This document shows, piece after piece, positions 26,134 to 37,648 of a DNA stretch of 64,000 bases (position 1 is its first letter; the number at the start of each line of letters is the position of its first letter). The notes under the pieces are model-generated. The model was not told the DNA's origin. It saw only the letters and a list, made by a program, of their open reading frames with translations, and made no database searches. Origin of the DNA: Sphingobacterium cellulitidis (GTDB lineage: Bacteria; Bacteroidota; Bacteroidia; Sphingobacteriales; Sphingobacteriaceae). The DNA is taken from assembly GCA_002245855.1 (NCBI GenBank), contig NOUX01000004.1:248001-312000 (forward strand). The letters are read 5' to 3'. The position numbers were made by a program, and so were the translations under genes.

Positions 26134-29100
26134 ATGAAAAAACACTCTGCATTTGTGCCCATTCTAGTGGGCTTATCGCTACTTTCTTGGTCAGCAGCAC
26201 ATGCCACTTATAGGCATGTACCCCATGATCGGGCGTATGAAATTAGTCAAAACATTATTCGAGGCAAGGTAGTTTCCGAGACTGGTGAGTCAGTAGCAGG
26301 AGCGACGGTGAGTAATATCACGTTGGGTTCCGTGGCGCAGACGGACGAGAGCGGGAATTTTGAATTATCGGGATCAGTTGGTAATGAACTTCGAATTTCT
26401 ATGGTTGGTTTCACAACTAAAACGCTTTCTGTAACTGGAAGTCAGATGAATGTGACTATAGTTTCCTCGGACCAAAACCTTGATGAAGTGGTCGTAGTAG
26501 GTTATGGTAAACAGAAGAAAGTGAATCTGACGGGAGCCGTTGCTCAAATTGACTCCAAGGTTTTACAGGACCGACCAGTTGCCAATGCTACTCAGGCATT
26601 ACAAGGGGCAGTACCTAACTTGAACATTAACTTTACCAATGGTAGGCCAGGAGGAGAAGGAAAGGTCAATATTCGTGGGTTTGCCTCCATTAACTCCGCG
26701 AATGCGGCTCCTTTGGTCTTAATCGATGGAGTTCCGGGGAATATTAACACAATCAACCCAAAAGACATTGAATCCATTTCGGTATTAAAAGATGCATCCG
26801 CAGCGGCAATTTATGGTGCTCGGGGTGCATTTGGGGTAATGCTTGTTACTACGAAAAAAGGACAGGCGGGCAAAATGACCATAGGGTATAGCAATAACTT
26901 CGGAAGTTCTGACCTTACTGTAAATACAGATTTTATTACCACAGGGTATGATGCTGCCGTATTGAATGATGAAGCCTTCCTAAGAGCTACTGGTAACCGC
27001 TATACAGGTTATACGGATGAGGATTATGCAGAATTATTAAAACGTAAGAATGATCCTTCATTACCATCGGTAGTGATTCAAAATAGAAATGGTAAAGATC
27101 AATATGTGTATTATGCGAATACGGATTGGTGGAATACTTTCTATAGGGATAAGATGAATTCCATGGAACATGCCCTGACTTTTTCTGGAGGTTCGGAAAA
27201 AATGGATTATTATATTTCTGGAAGGATGTATAAGAAAGGCGGTATCATGAAAATTCAGCAGGATAAATTTGAAGGCTATAACCTAAGAGCACGTCTGAAT
27301 GGTCAAGTTCGGGATTGGTTGAAAGTGACCAATAATAGCCAGATCAACTATCAGAATTATACCTTCCCAGGCTGGAATGGTAGTGTGGATGCGAATAATA
27401 ACTTTATTTCAACCACAGTGCATGCCTTACCATCCTATGTGGCACAGAATCCGGATGGAACAGCTACTTATAGAACTGAGTTGAATAACTATAACATTGG
27501 TGATGGTATCATGGCGGATTTGCTATATGGTAAATCCAAAGGTGGGGAGAAGGAATATGAGTTTATCAACCTTTTTGAGGCTGTTGCGCAAGTAATGCCT
27601 GGGTTAACAGTTACAGGTAATTATACCTTTACCTATAATCCGATTGATAAATTTAACAGAAGAGCTCAGGCTCCATGGTCCGTTTATCCTGGGGTTATCA
27701 GCTATTTAGGGAATGACCAGTTGGTACAGAATTTAGAAAACTATAAAAAACATTCCTTAAACATCTTCGCTAACTTCAATAAGAGTTTCGGAGATCACAA
27801 TTTTGGTGCTACTGCAGGTTATAACCAAGAGTTGAGTATATGGAGAAATGTTGGTGGAACGCAAACTAACCTATTATCGGAAGATCTAAATGACTTTAAC
27901 TTAGGTACAGGGGTTCCATTACTACGTGGCGGCGAGCAAAGCTGGGCCTTACAAGGGTTCTTTGGAAGGATCAACTACGATTATAAGGGTCGTTATCTTT
28001 TAGAGGTTAATGGTCGTTATGATGGTACGTCGAAATTCCCTGCAGGTCAGCAATATGGTTTCTTTCCATCCTTTTCTGCCGGTTGGCGTATTATGGAAGA
28101 GCCATTCTTGGAATCTGCAAAATCCTACATCAATGAGGCTAAGTTAAGGGTGTCTTATGGATCATTGGGTAATGCCCAAGAAGCAAGTGCTTATGGATAT
28201 ATTCCATTGCTGGGTGCTGGAAACTCAGCTTATATCACCAATGGGGGGAGAACGCAATATTTAAGTTCACCATCTCCTATTTCACAAGATTTAACCTGGG
28301 AAAGAACAAGCACATTAAATTTCGGGGCAGACTTCGAGTTTGCTCAAAACCGATTGACGGCTTCATTCGACTACTTTATCCGCGAAACCTTAGATATGTT
28401 AATCCCTGGGAAAACCCTTCCTTCGGTTTATGGAGCGAGTTCTCCGAAAACCAATGCTGGCGATTTAAGGAACGTAGGATGGGAGTTGTCGATGGCTTGG
28501 AGAGATCAATTCCAGGTTGCAGACAAACCATTTGGCTATAGCTTTGGATTAGGTCTATCGGATTCGAAGGCAAAAATTACGAGGTTTGACAATCGTGAGA
28601 TGTTGTTGAACAACTACTATGTTGGTCAAACATTGGGTGAAATATGGGGCTACAAGATTGATGGCTTATTCCAATCGAATGAAGAGGCTGCAAATTGGGA
28701 TGTTAACCAAGATAAGGTGGATGCACGTCGTTTATCAGCGCCTGGAGACTGGTCTAAATTGCAGGCTGGAGATCCACGTTTTGTTGATTTAAATGGTGAT
28801 AAGGAAATCAGTCAGGGATTAAACACCTTGGATAATCCTGGCGACCAGATCATTATCGGTAATAATAGAGCGAGATATAATTTTGGGGTTAATCTAGGTG
28901 CTAATTGGCAAGGATTTGATGTTTCGGCTTTCTTCCAAGGAATAGGAAAACAAAATTGGTGGCCGGGATCAAATTCAGATAAATTCTGGGGTCCATATTC
29001 AAGACCCTATTATTCATTTATCCCTAAGGATTTCGTAGAGGATGTATGGACTCCTGAGAACCGGGATGCTTATTTTCCATTGCTACGTGGCTATGTTGCG

Positions 29101-29382
29101 CTAGATGGTAATAGTTCATTAAATGTGAAGTCAGATCGTTATTTACAAGATTTGGCATATATCCGTTTAAAGAATTTGACCATTGGTTATACGCTTTCCA
29201 GCAACATCATGAGCAAATTAAAGATGAGCAGTGCTAGAATTTATTTATCGGGTGAAAATCTTTGGACAGCGACAAAATTGAGGTCTAAATATATAGATCC
29301 AGAGCAGGCTGCCCAAGAATCCAATGGTAGAGCATACCCATATTCTAGAACATTTTCTTTTGGACTTGATTTTACTTTCTAA
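26134..29382 (+). CDS. SusC-like TonB-dependent outer-membrane receptor
   Basis: A 1082-residue outer-membrane importer that takes up oligomeric nutrients with its SusD lipoprotein. Seen in order: signal peptide (about 1-25), a carboxypeptidase-regulatory-like beta domain (about 45-115), the SusC plug box DEVVVVGYGKQKKVNLTGAV near 117, the plug domain with GFASINSANAAPLVLIDGVPG and a long barrel ending in aromatic FSFGLDFTF. Four bases separate it from susD. No glycosidase, peptidase or sensor gene is adjacent, so the substrate cannot be inferred. Confidence 0.93.
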   Translation: MKKHSAFVPILVGLSLLSWSAAHATYRHVPHDRAYEISQNIIRGKVVSETGESVAGATVSNITLGSVAQTDESGNFELSGSVGNELRISMVGFTTKTLSVTGSQMNVTIVSSDQNLDEVVVVGYGKQKKVNLTGAVAQIDSKVLQDRPVANATQALQGAVPNLNINFTNGRPGGEGKVNIRGFASINSANAAPLVLIDGVPGNINTINPKDIESISVLKDASAAAIYGARGAFGVMLVTTKKGQAGKMTIGYSNNFGSSDLTVNTDFITTGYDAAVLNDEAFLRATGNRYTGYTDEDYAELLKRKNDPSLPSVVIQNRNGKDQYVYYANTDWWNTFYRDKMNSMEHALTFSGGSEKMDYYISGRMYKKGGIMKIQQDKFEGYNLRARLNGQVRDWLKVTNNSQINYQNYTFPGWNGSVDANNNFISTTVHALPSYVAQNPDGTATYRTELNNYNIGDGIMADLLYGKSKGGEKEYEFINLFEAVAQVMPGLTVTGNYTFTYNPIDKFNRRAQAPWSVYPGVISYLGNDQLVQNLENYKKHSLNIFANFNKSFGDHNFGATAGYNQELSIWRNVGGTQTNLLSEDLNDFNLGTGVPLLRGGEQSWALQGFFGRINYDYKGRYLLEVNGRYDGTSKFPAGQQYGFFPSFSAGWRIMEEPFLESAKSYINEAKLRVSYGSLGNAQEASAYGYIPLLGAGNSAYITNGGRTQYLSSPSPISQDLTWERTSTLNFGADFEFAQNRLTASFDYFIRETLDMLIPGKTLPSVYGASSPKTNAGDLRNVGWELSMAWRDQFQVADKPFGYSFGLGLSDSKAKITRFDNREMLLNNYYVGQTLGEIWGYKIDGLFQSNEEAANWDVNQDKVDARRLSAPGDWSKLQAGDPRFVDLNGDKEISQGLNTLDNPGDQIIIGNNRARYNFGVNLGANWQGFDVSAFFQGIGKQNWWPGSNSDKFWGPYSRPYYSFIPKDFVEDVWTPENRDAYFPLLRGYVALDGNSSLNVKSDRYLQDLAYIRLKNLTIGYTLSSNIMSKLKMSSARIYLSGENLWTATKLRSKYIDPEQAAQESNGRAYPYSRTFSFGLDFTF

Positions 29383-29385
29383 ACC

Positions 29386-31125
29386 ATGAAAAACTCATTT
29401 ATATTATATATTCTACTAGCTGTACTATTTACAGGCTGTAGTAAAGATTATTTGGATAGGCAACCTGGAGCGAATATTACGCCGGATGTATCCTTCAAGA
29501 GTGTCAAAGATTTGGAATTGTTTACCAATTCTTTCTATGATGCAGCCTTACCTTCCGCCGAAGGGATTTACAATGAAGCGATTGACAACATTGTTAAAAC
29601 CACCCTTCAAGATGAATTGACCGGAAAACGTATCGTACCTGTAAGTGGTGGCGGATGGTCCTGGGGAAATTTAAGAAACATTAATTTTTTCTTAGAGAAT
29701 TGTTATAACCATTTATCGAAGGAAGAAGCAGCGCCTTACGCTGGGGTTGCGAAATTTTTCAGAGCCTACTTCTATTATGAAAAAGTAAGAAGATACGGAG
29801 ACGTGCCATGGTACGGGAAGGTATTGGATGAAAATAATGAAGCGGAATTGATGAAGCCTCGTGACAAGAGAACTTTAATCATTGATTCTATTATGGCAGA
29901 TTTGGATTTTGCGATCAATAATATGATTAATTCCAAATCCGATGAAAAAGCAACGAAATGGACAGCATTGGCATTGAAATCAAGAGTTGCATTATTTGAA
30001 GGTACATTCAGGAAGTATCATACCGAATTGAATTTGCCAAATGCGAATAAGTATCTGGAAATGGCAGCCGCAGCTTCCAAAGAGTTGATGGATGCTGGAC
30101 AATACAGTTTATATACTGGTGCTGGTGCAGAATCTTATGGTAAGTTATTCAGCTCGGTGACTAGTATTCCTCAAGAAGTCATTCTGGCTCGTAAGTTCTC
30201 AGATGCTTTACAGATCTGGCATAATGTGAACTATTACACGATTACGGCTTCTTACGGAAAGCCAGGTTTGGAGAAGGATTTAGTGAACACCTATTTGATG
30301 AAGGATGGTTCTCGTTTTACGGATAAGCCCAACTATGATAAAATGACCTTTTTAGAAGAGGTTAAGGATAGGGATCCAAGATTAAAGCAAACCATTCGTA
30401 CTCCGGGATATATGAGAATCGGGGGTGCAGCGCCAATAGCTCCAAATTTTGGTAATTCAGTGACTGGATATCAGTTGATCAAGTTTGTAGGGGATGTTAA
30501 ATATGACAACTATAACCGTTCTGAAAATGATATGCCAATCTTTAGATATGCGGAAGTACTATTGAATTACGCGGAGGCTAAAGCAGAATTAGGAACATTG
30601 AGTCAAGCAGATTTGGATGCCTCCATCAATTTAATCCGAGCAAGAGCAGACATGCCTGCAATGACTTTAGCGGCGGCAAATGCTAAACCAGATGCCTACC
30701 TTGCTAAAAGTTACCCGAATGTAGCTGGTGGCATGAAAGGTGCGATATTGGAAATCCGTCGTGAAAGAAGGATTGAATTGGTGATGGAATCTTATCGTTG
30801 GGACGATATCTTACGTTGGAAAAATGGTCAATTCCTGACTCGTCAATTTAAAGGAATGTATTTCCCAAGTATTGGAAAATTTGATCTGGATGGAGATGGA
30901 AAAGAAGATGTTTGGATCTATGAAGGAACAAAACCAACAGCTCCAGGTGTTCAATTATTAAAACTTGGATCGGAGATCTTATTGGAAAATGGTACTAGTG
31001 GAAATGTTATTATCAACGCCCATATCAAAAAGACGTTTGATGAGAAAAGAGATTATTTCTATCCACTTCCAATCCAAGAATTGGAGTTAAATAAGAATTT
31101 AACACAAAATGAAGGCTGGAAATAA
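29386..31125 (+). CDS. SusD/RagB-like outer-membrane lipoprotein
   Basis: A 579-residue surface lipoprotein that forms the lid over the SusC channel. It has a lipobox with Cys18 (LFTGC), an N-terminal SusD-like domain, the RAYFYYEKVRRYGDVPWYGK motif and the C-terminal RagB/SusD block with RRERRIELVMESYRWDDILRWK. Ligand specificity cannot be read. A bidirectional terminator follows at 31143-31174. Confidence 0.94.
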   Translation: MKNSFILYILLAVLFTGCSKDYLDRQPGANITPDVSFKSVKDLELFTNSFYDAALPSAEGIYNEAIDNIVKTTLQDELTGKRIVPVSGGGWSWGNLRNINFFLENCYNHLSKEEAAPYAGVAKFFRAYFYYEKVRRYGDVPWYGKVLDENNEAELMKPRDKRTLIIDSIMADLDFAINNMINSKSDEKATKWTALALKSRVALFEGTFRKYHTELNLPNANKYLEMAAAASKELMDAGQYSLYTGAGAESYGKLFSSVTSIPQEVILARKFSDALQIWHNVNYYTITASYGKPGLEKDLVNTYLMKDGSRFTDKPNYDKMTFLEEVKDRDPRLKQTIRTPGYMRIGGAAPIAPNFGNSVTGYQLIKFVGDVKYDNYNRSENDMPIFRYAEVLLNYAEAKAELGTLSQADLDASINLIRARADMPAMTLAAANAKPDAYLAKSYPNVAGGMKGAILEIRRERRIELVMESYRWDDILRWKNGQFLTRQFKGMYFPSIGKFDLDGDGKEDVWIYEGTKPTAPGVQLLKLGSEILLENGTSGNVIINAHIKKTFDEKRDYFYPLPIQELELNKNLTQNEGWK

Positions 31126-31142
31126 AAGCTAATTATATAATG

Positions 31143-31174
31143 AAAAAGCCGCATTCGATTGAATGCGGCTTTTT
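31143..31174. terminator. Bidirectional intrinsic terminator
   Basis: A 14-bp perfect stem (31143-31156 with 31161-31174) with an A-run on one side and a T-run on the other. It sits between the convergent susD and amino-acid permease genes and can serve both. Confidence 0.85.
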
Positions 31175-31180
31175 TGTTAT

Positions 31181-32866
31181 CTATTCGGTTGAATTATTCA
31201 GTTTGGAATGTTTATATCCGTAGAAGAAATATACCACAAGTCCGATTGCTAACCAAATCAAAAAGATAATCCAGTTGCTGGTTCCTAGTTCAGTCATTAA
31301 GTATAAGTTGATCAGGATTCCAATGACTGGCAATAATGAAAAGTTGAATTTATAAGCCATGACAGACATAATAATCCAAACCAACCAGAAGATGATGATC
31401 AGCGATTTATGCTCCAAGATATAAAGGAAATCAAGGTCTTTCCATTCTTGGAAAACCCCAGGGTTGAACTTCCATATCAAAAGCCAAGCAGCTATGAATC
31501 CTATTCCAATCAGGTATTTGGCATTTACGTAAGGCACCCTGAATTTAGATTGTTTTGAGAGTCCAGAATAATCCATATAGAGTACTCCAGCGCAGACTAG
31601 AATAAAGGCGAAAAATGTTCCTACCGAAGTTAAGTCTACGAAGAAGTCCATCTTGAAGAACATGGAAGGAAGAGCGACTACGAATCCAGTAACAATCGTT
31701 GCAAAGGATGGGGTTTTATATTTTGGATGGATGGTAGCGAATTTTTTCCATAAAAGACCATCGCGACTCATGGTCATCCATATCCTTGGTTGAGCCAATT
31801 GATACACCAATAAAGCACTGGTAATGGCAATAACGGAGGTTACTGAGATAATGCCGGCAAGATAATCTACTCCAATATATTTAAATACAAATGCCAATGG
31901 ATCTTTCACATTCAACTCGGTATAGTTTACCATTCCGGTCAATACCAAGGTAATGCCTACATATAAAACTGTACAGATCAACAAGGTAATGATCATGGCT
32001 TTAGGAAGGTCTCTTTGAGGGTTCTTACATTCTTCAGCGGTGGTAGAGATAGAGTCAAAACCAATGAAAGCAAAGAATACGGCGGCTACTGATCCTAGGA
32101 CACCATGTAATCCATTAGGAGCAAAGGGAACCCAATTTTCTGGATTGACGAAAAATGCACCACCGATGATAATTGCTAAGATTACTCCAATTTTGACCAT
32201 CACCATGATATTGCTTGCTCGTCGAGATTCCTTGATTCCGCGGTAAACCAACCAAGTAATCAGGGTGATAATGACTCCCGAAGGAAGGTCAAAAATAATA
32301 GGGATATCGGCAATTCTAGGTGCTGATTCATAAGCTTTGAGGCCTAGTTTATCAGCGACCGTCAGTGCTTCAGGGCCTGCTGTAATGAGTTTTTGATGAG
32401 CCTCCAGAGCATATTGCGGTGCCATCGAGAGCCATGCAGGAATATGAATACCGAAGCCTTCCAGCATGGTGACAAAATATTGGGACCAGGAAATGGAGAC
32501 GACAATATTGGATACTGCATACTCTAATACCAGTGCCCAACCAATAATCCAGGCAAATAGTTCTCCGAATGCCACATAGGCATAGGTATAAGCACTTCCT
32601 GAAACAGGGATGGTACTTGCGAATTGCGCGTAAGAAAGAGCAGTAAAAACACAGGCGAAGCCAACAAAAACAAAGAGCAGGGAAATGGCAGGTCCACCTT
32701 CGAAGCTGGCAAGACCTATGGTACTAAAGATTCCGGCTCCCACAATAGCGGCAATTCCCAAAGAAACCAAGTCACGAACCCCGAGGACCTTATTCAAACT
32801 TTCAGATTGACCTTTTTCCTTGATAATTAGTTCAAGACTTTTTCTTTTGAAGAGCTTATTTCTCAT
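31181..32866 (-). CDS. APC-family amino acid permease
   Basis: A 561-residue inner-membrane transporter of the amino acid-polyamine-organocation superfamily, close to the cationic amino-acid (CAT) type. It has about 12-14 hydrophobic helices, the helix-1 unwound motif GAGIFSTIG, the conserved FFAFIGFDSISTTAEE in the middle and NPQRDLPKAM after it. Substrate is probably an amino acid; which one is not readable. A TACTTTTG box at 32894-32901 lies about 27 nt before the start. Confidence 0.9.
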   Translation of the reverse strand: MRNKLFKRKSLELIIKEKGQSESLNKVLGVRDLVSLGIAAIVGAGIFSTIGLASFEGGPAISLLFVFVGFACVFTALSYAQFASTIPVSGSAYTYAYVAFGELFAWIIGWALVLEYAVSNIVVSISWSQYFVTMLEGFGIHIPAWLSMAPQYALEAHQKLITAGPEALTVADKLGLKAYESAPRIADIPIIFDLPSGVIITLITWLVYRGIKESRRASNIMVMVKIGVILAIIIGGAFFVNPENWVPFAPNGLHGVLGSVAAVFFAFIGFDSISTTAEECKNPQRDLPKAMIITLLICTVLYVGITLVLTGMVNYTELNVKDPLAFVFKYIGVDYLAGIISVTSVIAITSALLVYQLAQPRIWMTMSRDGLLWKKFATIHPKYKTPSFATIVTGFVVALPSMFFKMDFFVDLTSVGTFFAFILVCAGVLYMDYSGLSKQSKFRVPYVNAKYLIGIGFIAAWLLIWKFNPGVFQEWKDLDFLYILEHKSLIIIFWLVWIIMSVMAYKFNFSLLPVIGILINLYLMTELGTSNWIIFLIWLAIGLVVYFFYGYKHSKLNNSTE

Positions 32867-32893
32867 TTACGATGGTTTGATTTTAAAAGTCAA

Positions 32894-32901
32894 CAAAAGT
32901 A
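32894..32901 (-). promoter_or_regulatory. Candidate -7 box of the permease (TACTTTTG)
   Basis: Minus-strand TACTTTTG fits TAnnTTTG, 27 nt before the permease ATG. No well-spaced -33 TTG is seen. Confidence 0.4.
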
Positions 32902-32984
32902 GATATAAAATTCAAACCCTAGAATGATAATTTTAAGAAAATATTCATAAGGTTTGAGAAACATTATTATACAATAAGTTTAAT

Positions 32985-33926
32985 TTAAGGGTTTGCGGTA
33001 TATCCGTCTAGCATCTCTTGCGTAGGAACAAAGAATAGGGTTCCTGTTTCTGCGGTGCTAAAGTCAAGGATCCGGTCGTAATTACCAATTGGATCACCTA
33101 GAAACATATTCTCCAGCATTCTTTTGGTAGTGGAGAAGGTATTTGCATAGGAGATAAAATAAGTGCCAAATTCACCTTTGGAAGGGTTAGAAAATGGGAG
33201 GTTGTCACGAACGATTTTCAGGTCATTACCATTTTCGTCGGTAATACTTGCCAAGGCACTATGAGCATTCTTAGGTTTTACCTCATCGGTCATTTCAATA
33301 TCCGTTAATTTATAGCGCCCGAAGACTTTTTCCTGTTCCGAGGTCGTTAATTCTTCCCAAGCTTTTAAATTATGTTGATATTTCTGAACGAATAGGTAAC
33401 TACCACCTTCATACTGCGGATCTTCTTTGCCAACCAAGGCAAATTGAGCTCTCTCATCACCGATAGGGTTTTCAGTTCCATCGACAAAGCCTAGGATGGA
33501 TCTTCCATCCCAATATCTGAATCCATGAACTTCGACCAGATTATCTGCCACCGGGTTGATAATATCATAAATATCCTTAGCCATTTCGTAGCAAATACCA
33601 GCATTGATGGCACGTAAATGAAAGTGCAAATCGCCTTCGGTGGATACGGCGGTATGTTTAGCTCCTGTGATAGGTTCGAAGGTTTTTAGTTCTTTAGGCA
33701 GTGGAGTAGGCATTCCTAATTTTTTCCAGGCTTCATATCCTATTCCCATGATACAGCTGGTTCTTCCTTCGGGAATACGAACCACAAAGGAATGGTTTAG
33801 ATTAGAAACCAAGGCACAAAGTCTTTCAAAAACAGGCTTATAGTCAGTTCCTTCTTTAAATTTCCAAACTGAGAAAATAGTATTGTTATTCGGGTAATCC
33901 GTAATATTCTGCGATTGGGTTGCCAT
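32985..33926 (-). CDS. DyP-type haem peroxidase
   Basis: A 313-residue dye-decolorizing peroxidase that oxidises aromatic dyes or other substrates with hydrogen peroxide. It carries the GxxDG family motif in LGFVDGTENP (about residue 160), the NAHSALASI segment with the likely proximal haem histidine, and a conserved Arg in the GTYFISYANTFSTTKRML region. There is no signal peptide, so it is cytoplasmic or packaged in an encapsulin; no encapsulin gene lies nearby. Confidence 0.92.
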   Translation of the reverse strand: MATQSQNITDYPNNNTIFSVWKFKEGTDYKPVFERLCALVSNLNHSFVVRIPEGRTSCIMGIGYEAWKKLGMPTPLPKELKTFEPITGAKHTAVSTEGDLHFHLRAINAGICYEMAKDIYDIINPVADNLVEVHGFRYWDGRSILGFVDGTENPIGDERAQFALVGKEDPQYEGGSYLFVQKYQHNLKAWEELTTSEQEKVFGRYKLTDIEMTDEVKPKNAHSALASITDENGNDLKIVRDNLPFSNPSKGEFGTYFISYANTFSTTKRMLENMFLGDPIGNYDRILDFSTAETGTLFFVPTQEMLDGYTANP

Positions 33927-34028
33927 AGATGTTTTTTAATAGTTAGATAACTAATTTAGGAATTCTAAAGATTAGAATAAATCCCAACTTTAAAAAAAGA
34001 TGATTTCCGAGGAGATGATACATAAAAA

Positions 34029-34052
34029 AACGCCAATCGTATGATTGGCGTT
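34029..34052 (-). terminator. Intrinsic terminator of the flavin monooxygenase
   Basis: A 10-bp stem (34029-34038 with 34043-34052) and 4-nt loop, followed on the minus strand by a T-run, 8 bp after the monooxygenase stop. Confidence 0.75.
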
Positions 34053-34059
34053 GTGGTTA

Positions 34060-35448
<1,389 letters not shown>

Positions 35449-35563
35449 TTATTCTTTTATTTTATAATTTAAAAATCCATTTTTCAATAAGCCATTAATT
35501 GCTGAAAATGCGAAAGGCTTTATAGGTCCCCATAAGGGGAAATAGGAGGCGTGTTTATTAGTG

Positions 35564-35580
35564 TCGTAAAAATTTTACGA
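35564..35580. promoter_or_regulatory. Inverted repeat upstream of the monooxygenase
   Basis: Perfect 8-bp arms TCGTAAAA and TTTTACGA around one A, about 120 bp before the monooxygenase start. The symmetry continues imperfectly out to 35549-35593. It may be an operator or an mRNA hairpin. Confidence 0.4.
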
Positions 35581-35671
35581 TTAATAGAAACGCTAAATTA
35601 AAGGAAGATGTTAATTAGGTGATGCTGAATGATCATTGTACACAAAAATGTGTTTTTTTCCTTCACTGCTA

Positions 35672-35679
35672 CAAAGATA
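35672..35679 (-). promoter_or_regulatory. Candidate -7 box for the monooxygenase (TATCTTTG)
   Basis: Minus-strand TATCTTTG fits TAnnTTTG. A transcript from it would start near 35667, giving a long leader. Confidence 0.4.
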
Positions 35680-35970
35680 CGAATAATATTCATTAATTAA
35701 AAATTTTAACGAAATAATATTCTGATTAACCAATGGTTTTTCGGGAAAACCAATGATTAATATTTAGTTTTCTGAAGGATATTTTAGCATGGTTGAAATT
35801 GGAAGGCAATTGGTAAAAATGCTGAGATTCTGCTTCTTTGGTATATGATTTGCTTTTTGAAAATCATCTAATTTTTTATTGATTTTCCGGCTAATTTTTC
35901 AAATAAATTAAGGCAATGCATGGATTTGCGCAAAATCTATTTATTTTTAGGAGGAATTTAAAAGACATAT

Positions 35971-36843
35971 ATGGCATCAGGAATATTTGCGGTTTTGGAT
36001 GATATCGCCGCTCTAATGGACGACGTAGCAGTAGCGAGTAAAATTGCAACCCGAAAAACCGCAGGTATATTAGGGGATGATTTAGCCGTAAATGCTGAAA
36101 AAGCAACGGGATTCCTTGCCTCCAGAGAATTGCCAGTCCTTTGGGCAATTACAAAAGGTTCATTTATCAATAAACTGATTATAGTACCGATAGCACTCTT
36201 ATTGAATGCCTTTTTACCTGTATTAATCAAGTATATTTTATTGGTAGGTGGTGCATATTTAGCCTATGAAGGTGCGGAGAAAGTTATTCATTACCTTTTT
36301 CATCGGAAAAAAGAGGGGCAGGAGGTTATTCAGGAGCAAGCTTTGGAAGGAGAGGCTGCCGAGTCAGCCAAAGTTAAATCCGCGATCACAACAGATTTTA
36401 TTTTATCCGTAGAAATTGTAATCATCGCCTTAGGAACAGTTCTAGAGGAAAGTTTGGCGATTCAAATATTGACAGTGTCTGTGGTTGCAATTGTTGCGAC
36501 TGTTGGAGTTTATGGAATCGTAGCACTGATTGTAAGAATGGATGATGCTGGACATAGTTTAATAAAAAGATCGAACGACAAAGGTATAGCAGCTAAATTG
36601 GGACATTTATTGGTAAAGTTATTACCGATAGTGATCAAGGCTTTAGGAGTTATTGGAACCATTGCACTATTGTTGGTAGCAGGAGGTATTTTCGTTCATA
36701 ATATTGATTATTTCCATCATCTACTTCCAAATATACCTTCCATAGTAAAAGAATTTGGAGTGGGTGTTATTGTTGGTTTTATCGTGTTAGGGATTGTGTT
36801 ATTGGTTCAAAAGGTTTTTGGACTAGGGAAGGCAAAACACTAA
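35971..36843 (+). CDS. DUF808 family membrane protein
   Basis: A 290-residue inner-membrane protein that begins with the family signature SGIFAVLDDIAALMDDVAVASKIA...TAGILGDDLAVNAEKA. About six hydrophobic segments follow from residue 75 to the end. DUF808 (E. coli YedI) has no assigned function. A perfect AGGAGG lies 15 nt upstream of the start, unusually strong for this genome. It opens a run of stress-type genes reaching to about 53 kb. Confidence 0.88.
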   Translation: MASGIFAVLDDIAALMDDVAVASKIATRKTAGILGDDLAVNAEKATGFLASRELPVLWAITKGSFINKLIIVPIALLLNAFLPVLIKYILLVGGAYLAYEGAEKVIHYLFHRKKEGQEVIQEQALEGEAAESAKVKSAITTDFILSVEIVIIALGTVLEESLAIQILTVSVVAIVATVGVYGIVALIVRMDDAGHSLIKRSNDKGIAAKLGHLLVKLLPIVIKALGVIGTIALLLVAGGIFVHNIDYFHHLLPNIPSIVKEFGVGVIVGFIVLGIVLLVQKVFGLGKAKH

Positions 36844-36946
36844 AATATTTGTAAGAGGCATAAATTTTGTGCATTTTGTGCTGCATATCTGGATCATTAT
36901 TCCTAAGCCGATTTGATCCTTAAAAAAAAATGAATTTAGAGCTAAT

Positions 36947-37459
36947 ATGAAAAATACATTAAATATTCTTTTATTTATCGCCATTGTTATTGGGTTTGCC
37001 TCATGTTCAAAGGATGATGAAGAAGCAAAAAATCCAAAAGACACTGCTGAATTAATTGGCAAATGGGCGCGTATAGATGGGACAGGTGGTGCTGATACGA
37101 GTATTGTCGATGGTCCGCATCTAGATACGATTAAAGTCATTGAATTTTTAGACGCAGCAAAGGTAAAGGTAAGCCGTGGTGAGTGCTGTAATTTCGGCAC
37201 AAAACGCGATAAGAACCAAGAAGCAGCATATGAGTATTACTCAGTCAATAATTCTGAGCTTGGAGGAACTGCTGATAGGATAAAGTTTGATAAGTGTAAT
37301 CGCGGAATGCCCGTGGTTGTTCATGGTAATACACTTCGCCTAGGCTATGGTACACAAAGTGGAGCTTTTGAGGAATATAGAAAAGTTACTCCTGCAGATA
37401 CCACAGGTACTCCGGAGATTCCTACAGAACCAACCGATCCAGGTAATACAGAAGGATAG
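36947..37459 (+). CDS. Hypothetical lipoprotein
   Basis: A 170-residue lipoprotein with a signal peptide and lipobox ending at Cys20 (GFASC), followed by an acidic linker (SKDDEEAKN), a small globular domain with a C-C pair near residues 84-85, and a Pro/Thr-rich tail. The domain resembles the lipocalin-like small lipoproteins of Bacteroidota in length and pattern (ELIGKWARID), but I do not assign a family. A terminator follows. Confidence 0.75.
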   Translation: MKNTLNILLFIAIVIGFASCSKDDEEAKNPKDTAELIGKWARIDGTGGADTSIVDGPHLDTIKVIEFLDAAKVKVSRGECCNFGTKRDKNQEAAYEYYSVNNSELGGTADRIKFDKCNRGMPVVVHGNTLRLGYGTQSGAFEEYRKVTPADTTGTPEIPTEPTDPGNTEG

Positions 37460-37573
37460 TGAATAATAAGAAATATAGAAAAGTCCGTTTAAAAAAAATA
37501 AGAATTTTTAAAAACGGATGTTATATAGAGGGATTAATTTAGAAAAAAATTCTCCTGTAAAATTCTAAAAAGA

Positions 37574-37599
37574 AAACCCCAGTCAGGCGACTGGGGTTT
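37574..37599. terminator. Intrinsic terminator between convergent genes
   Basis: An 11-bp perfect stem (37574-37584 with 37589-37599), loop AGGC, followed by TTTCGTTTTT on the plus strand and A-rich on the other side. It serves the lipoprotein gene and possibly the GNAT gene. Confidence 0.75.
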
Positions 37600-37648
37600 C
37601 GTTTTTATATGGCTTTCGCCATAGCTATTGTTAAACAGTTTTTTTCGT

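Noticed and set aside
26134..31125. Polysaccharide-utilisation locus
   Set aside because: SusC and SusD are present, but no glycosidase, lyase or sensor gene adjoins them, so a full locus is not supported.
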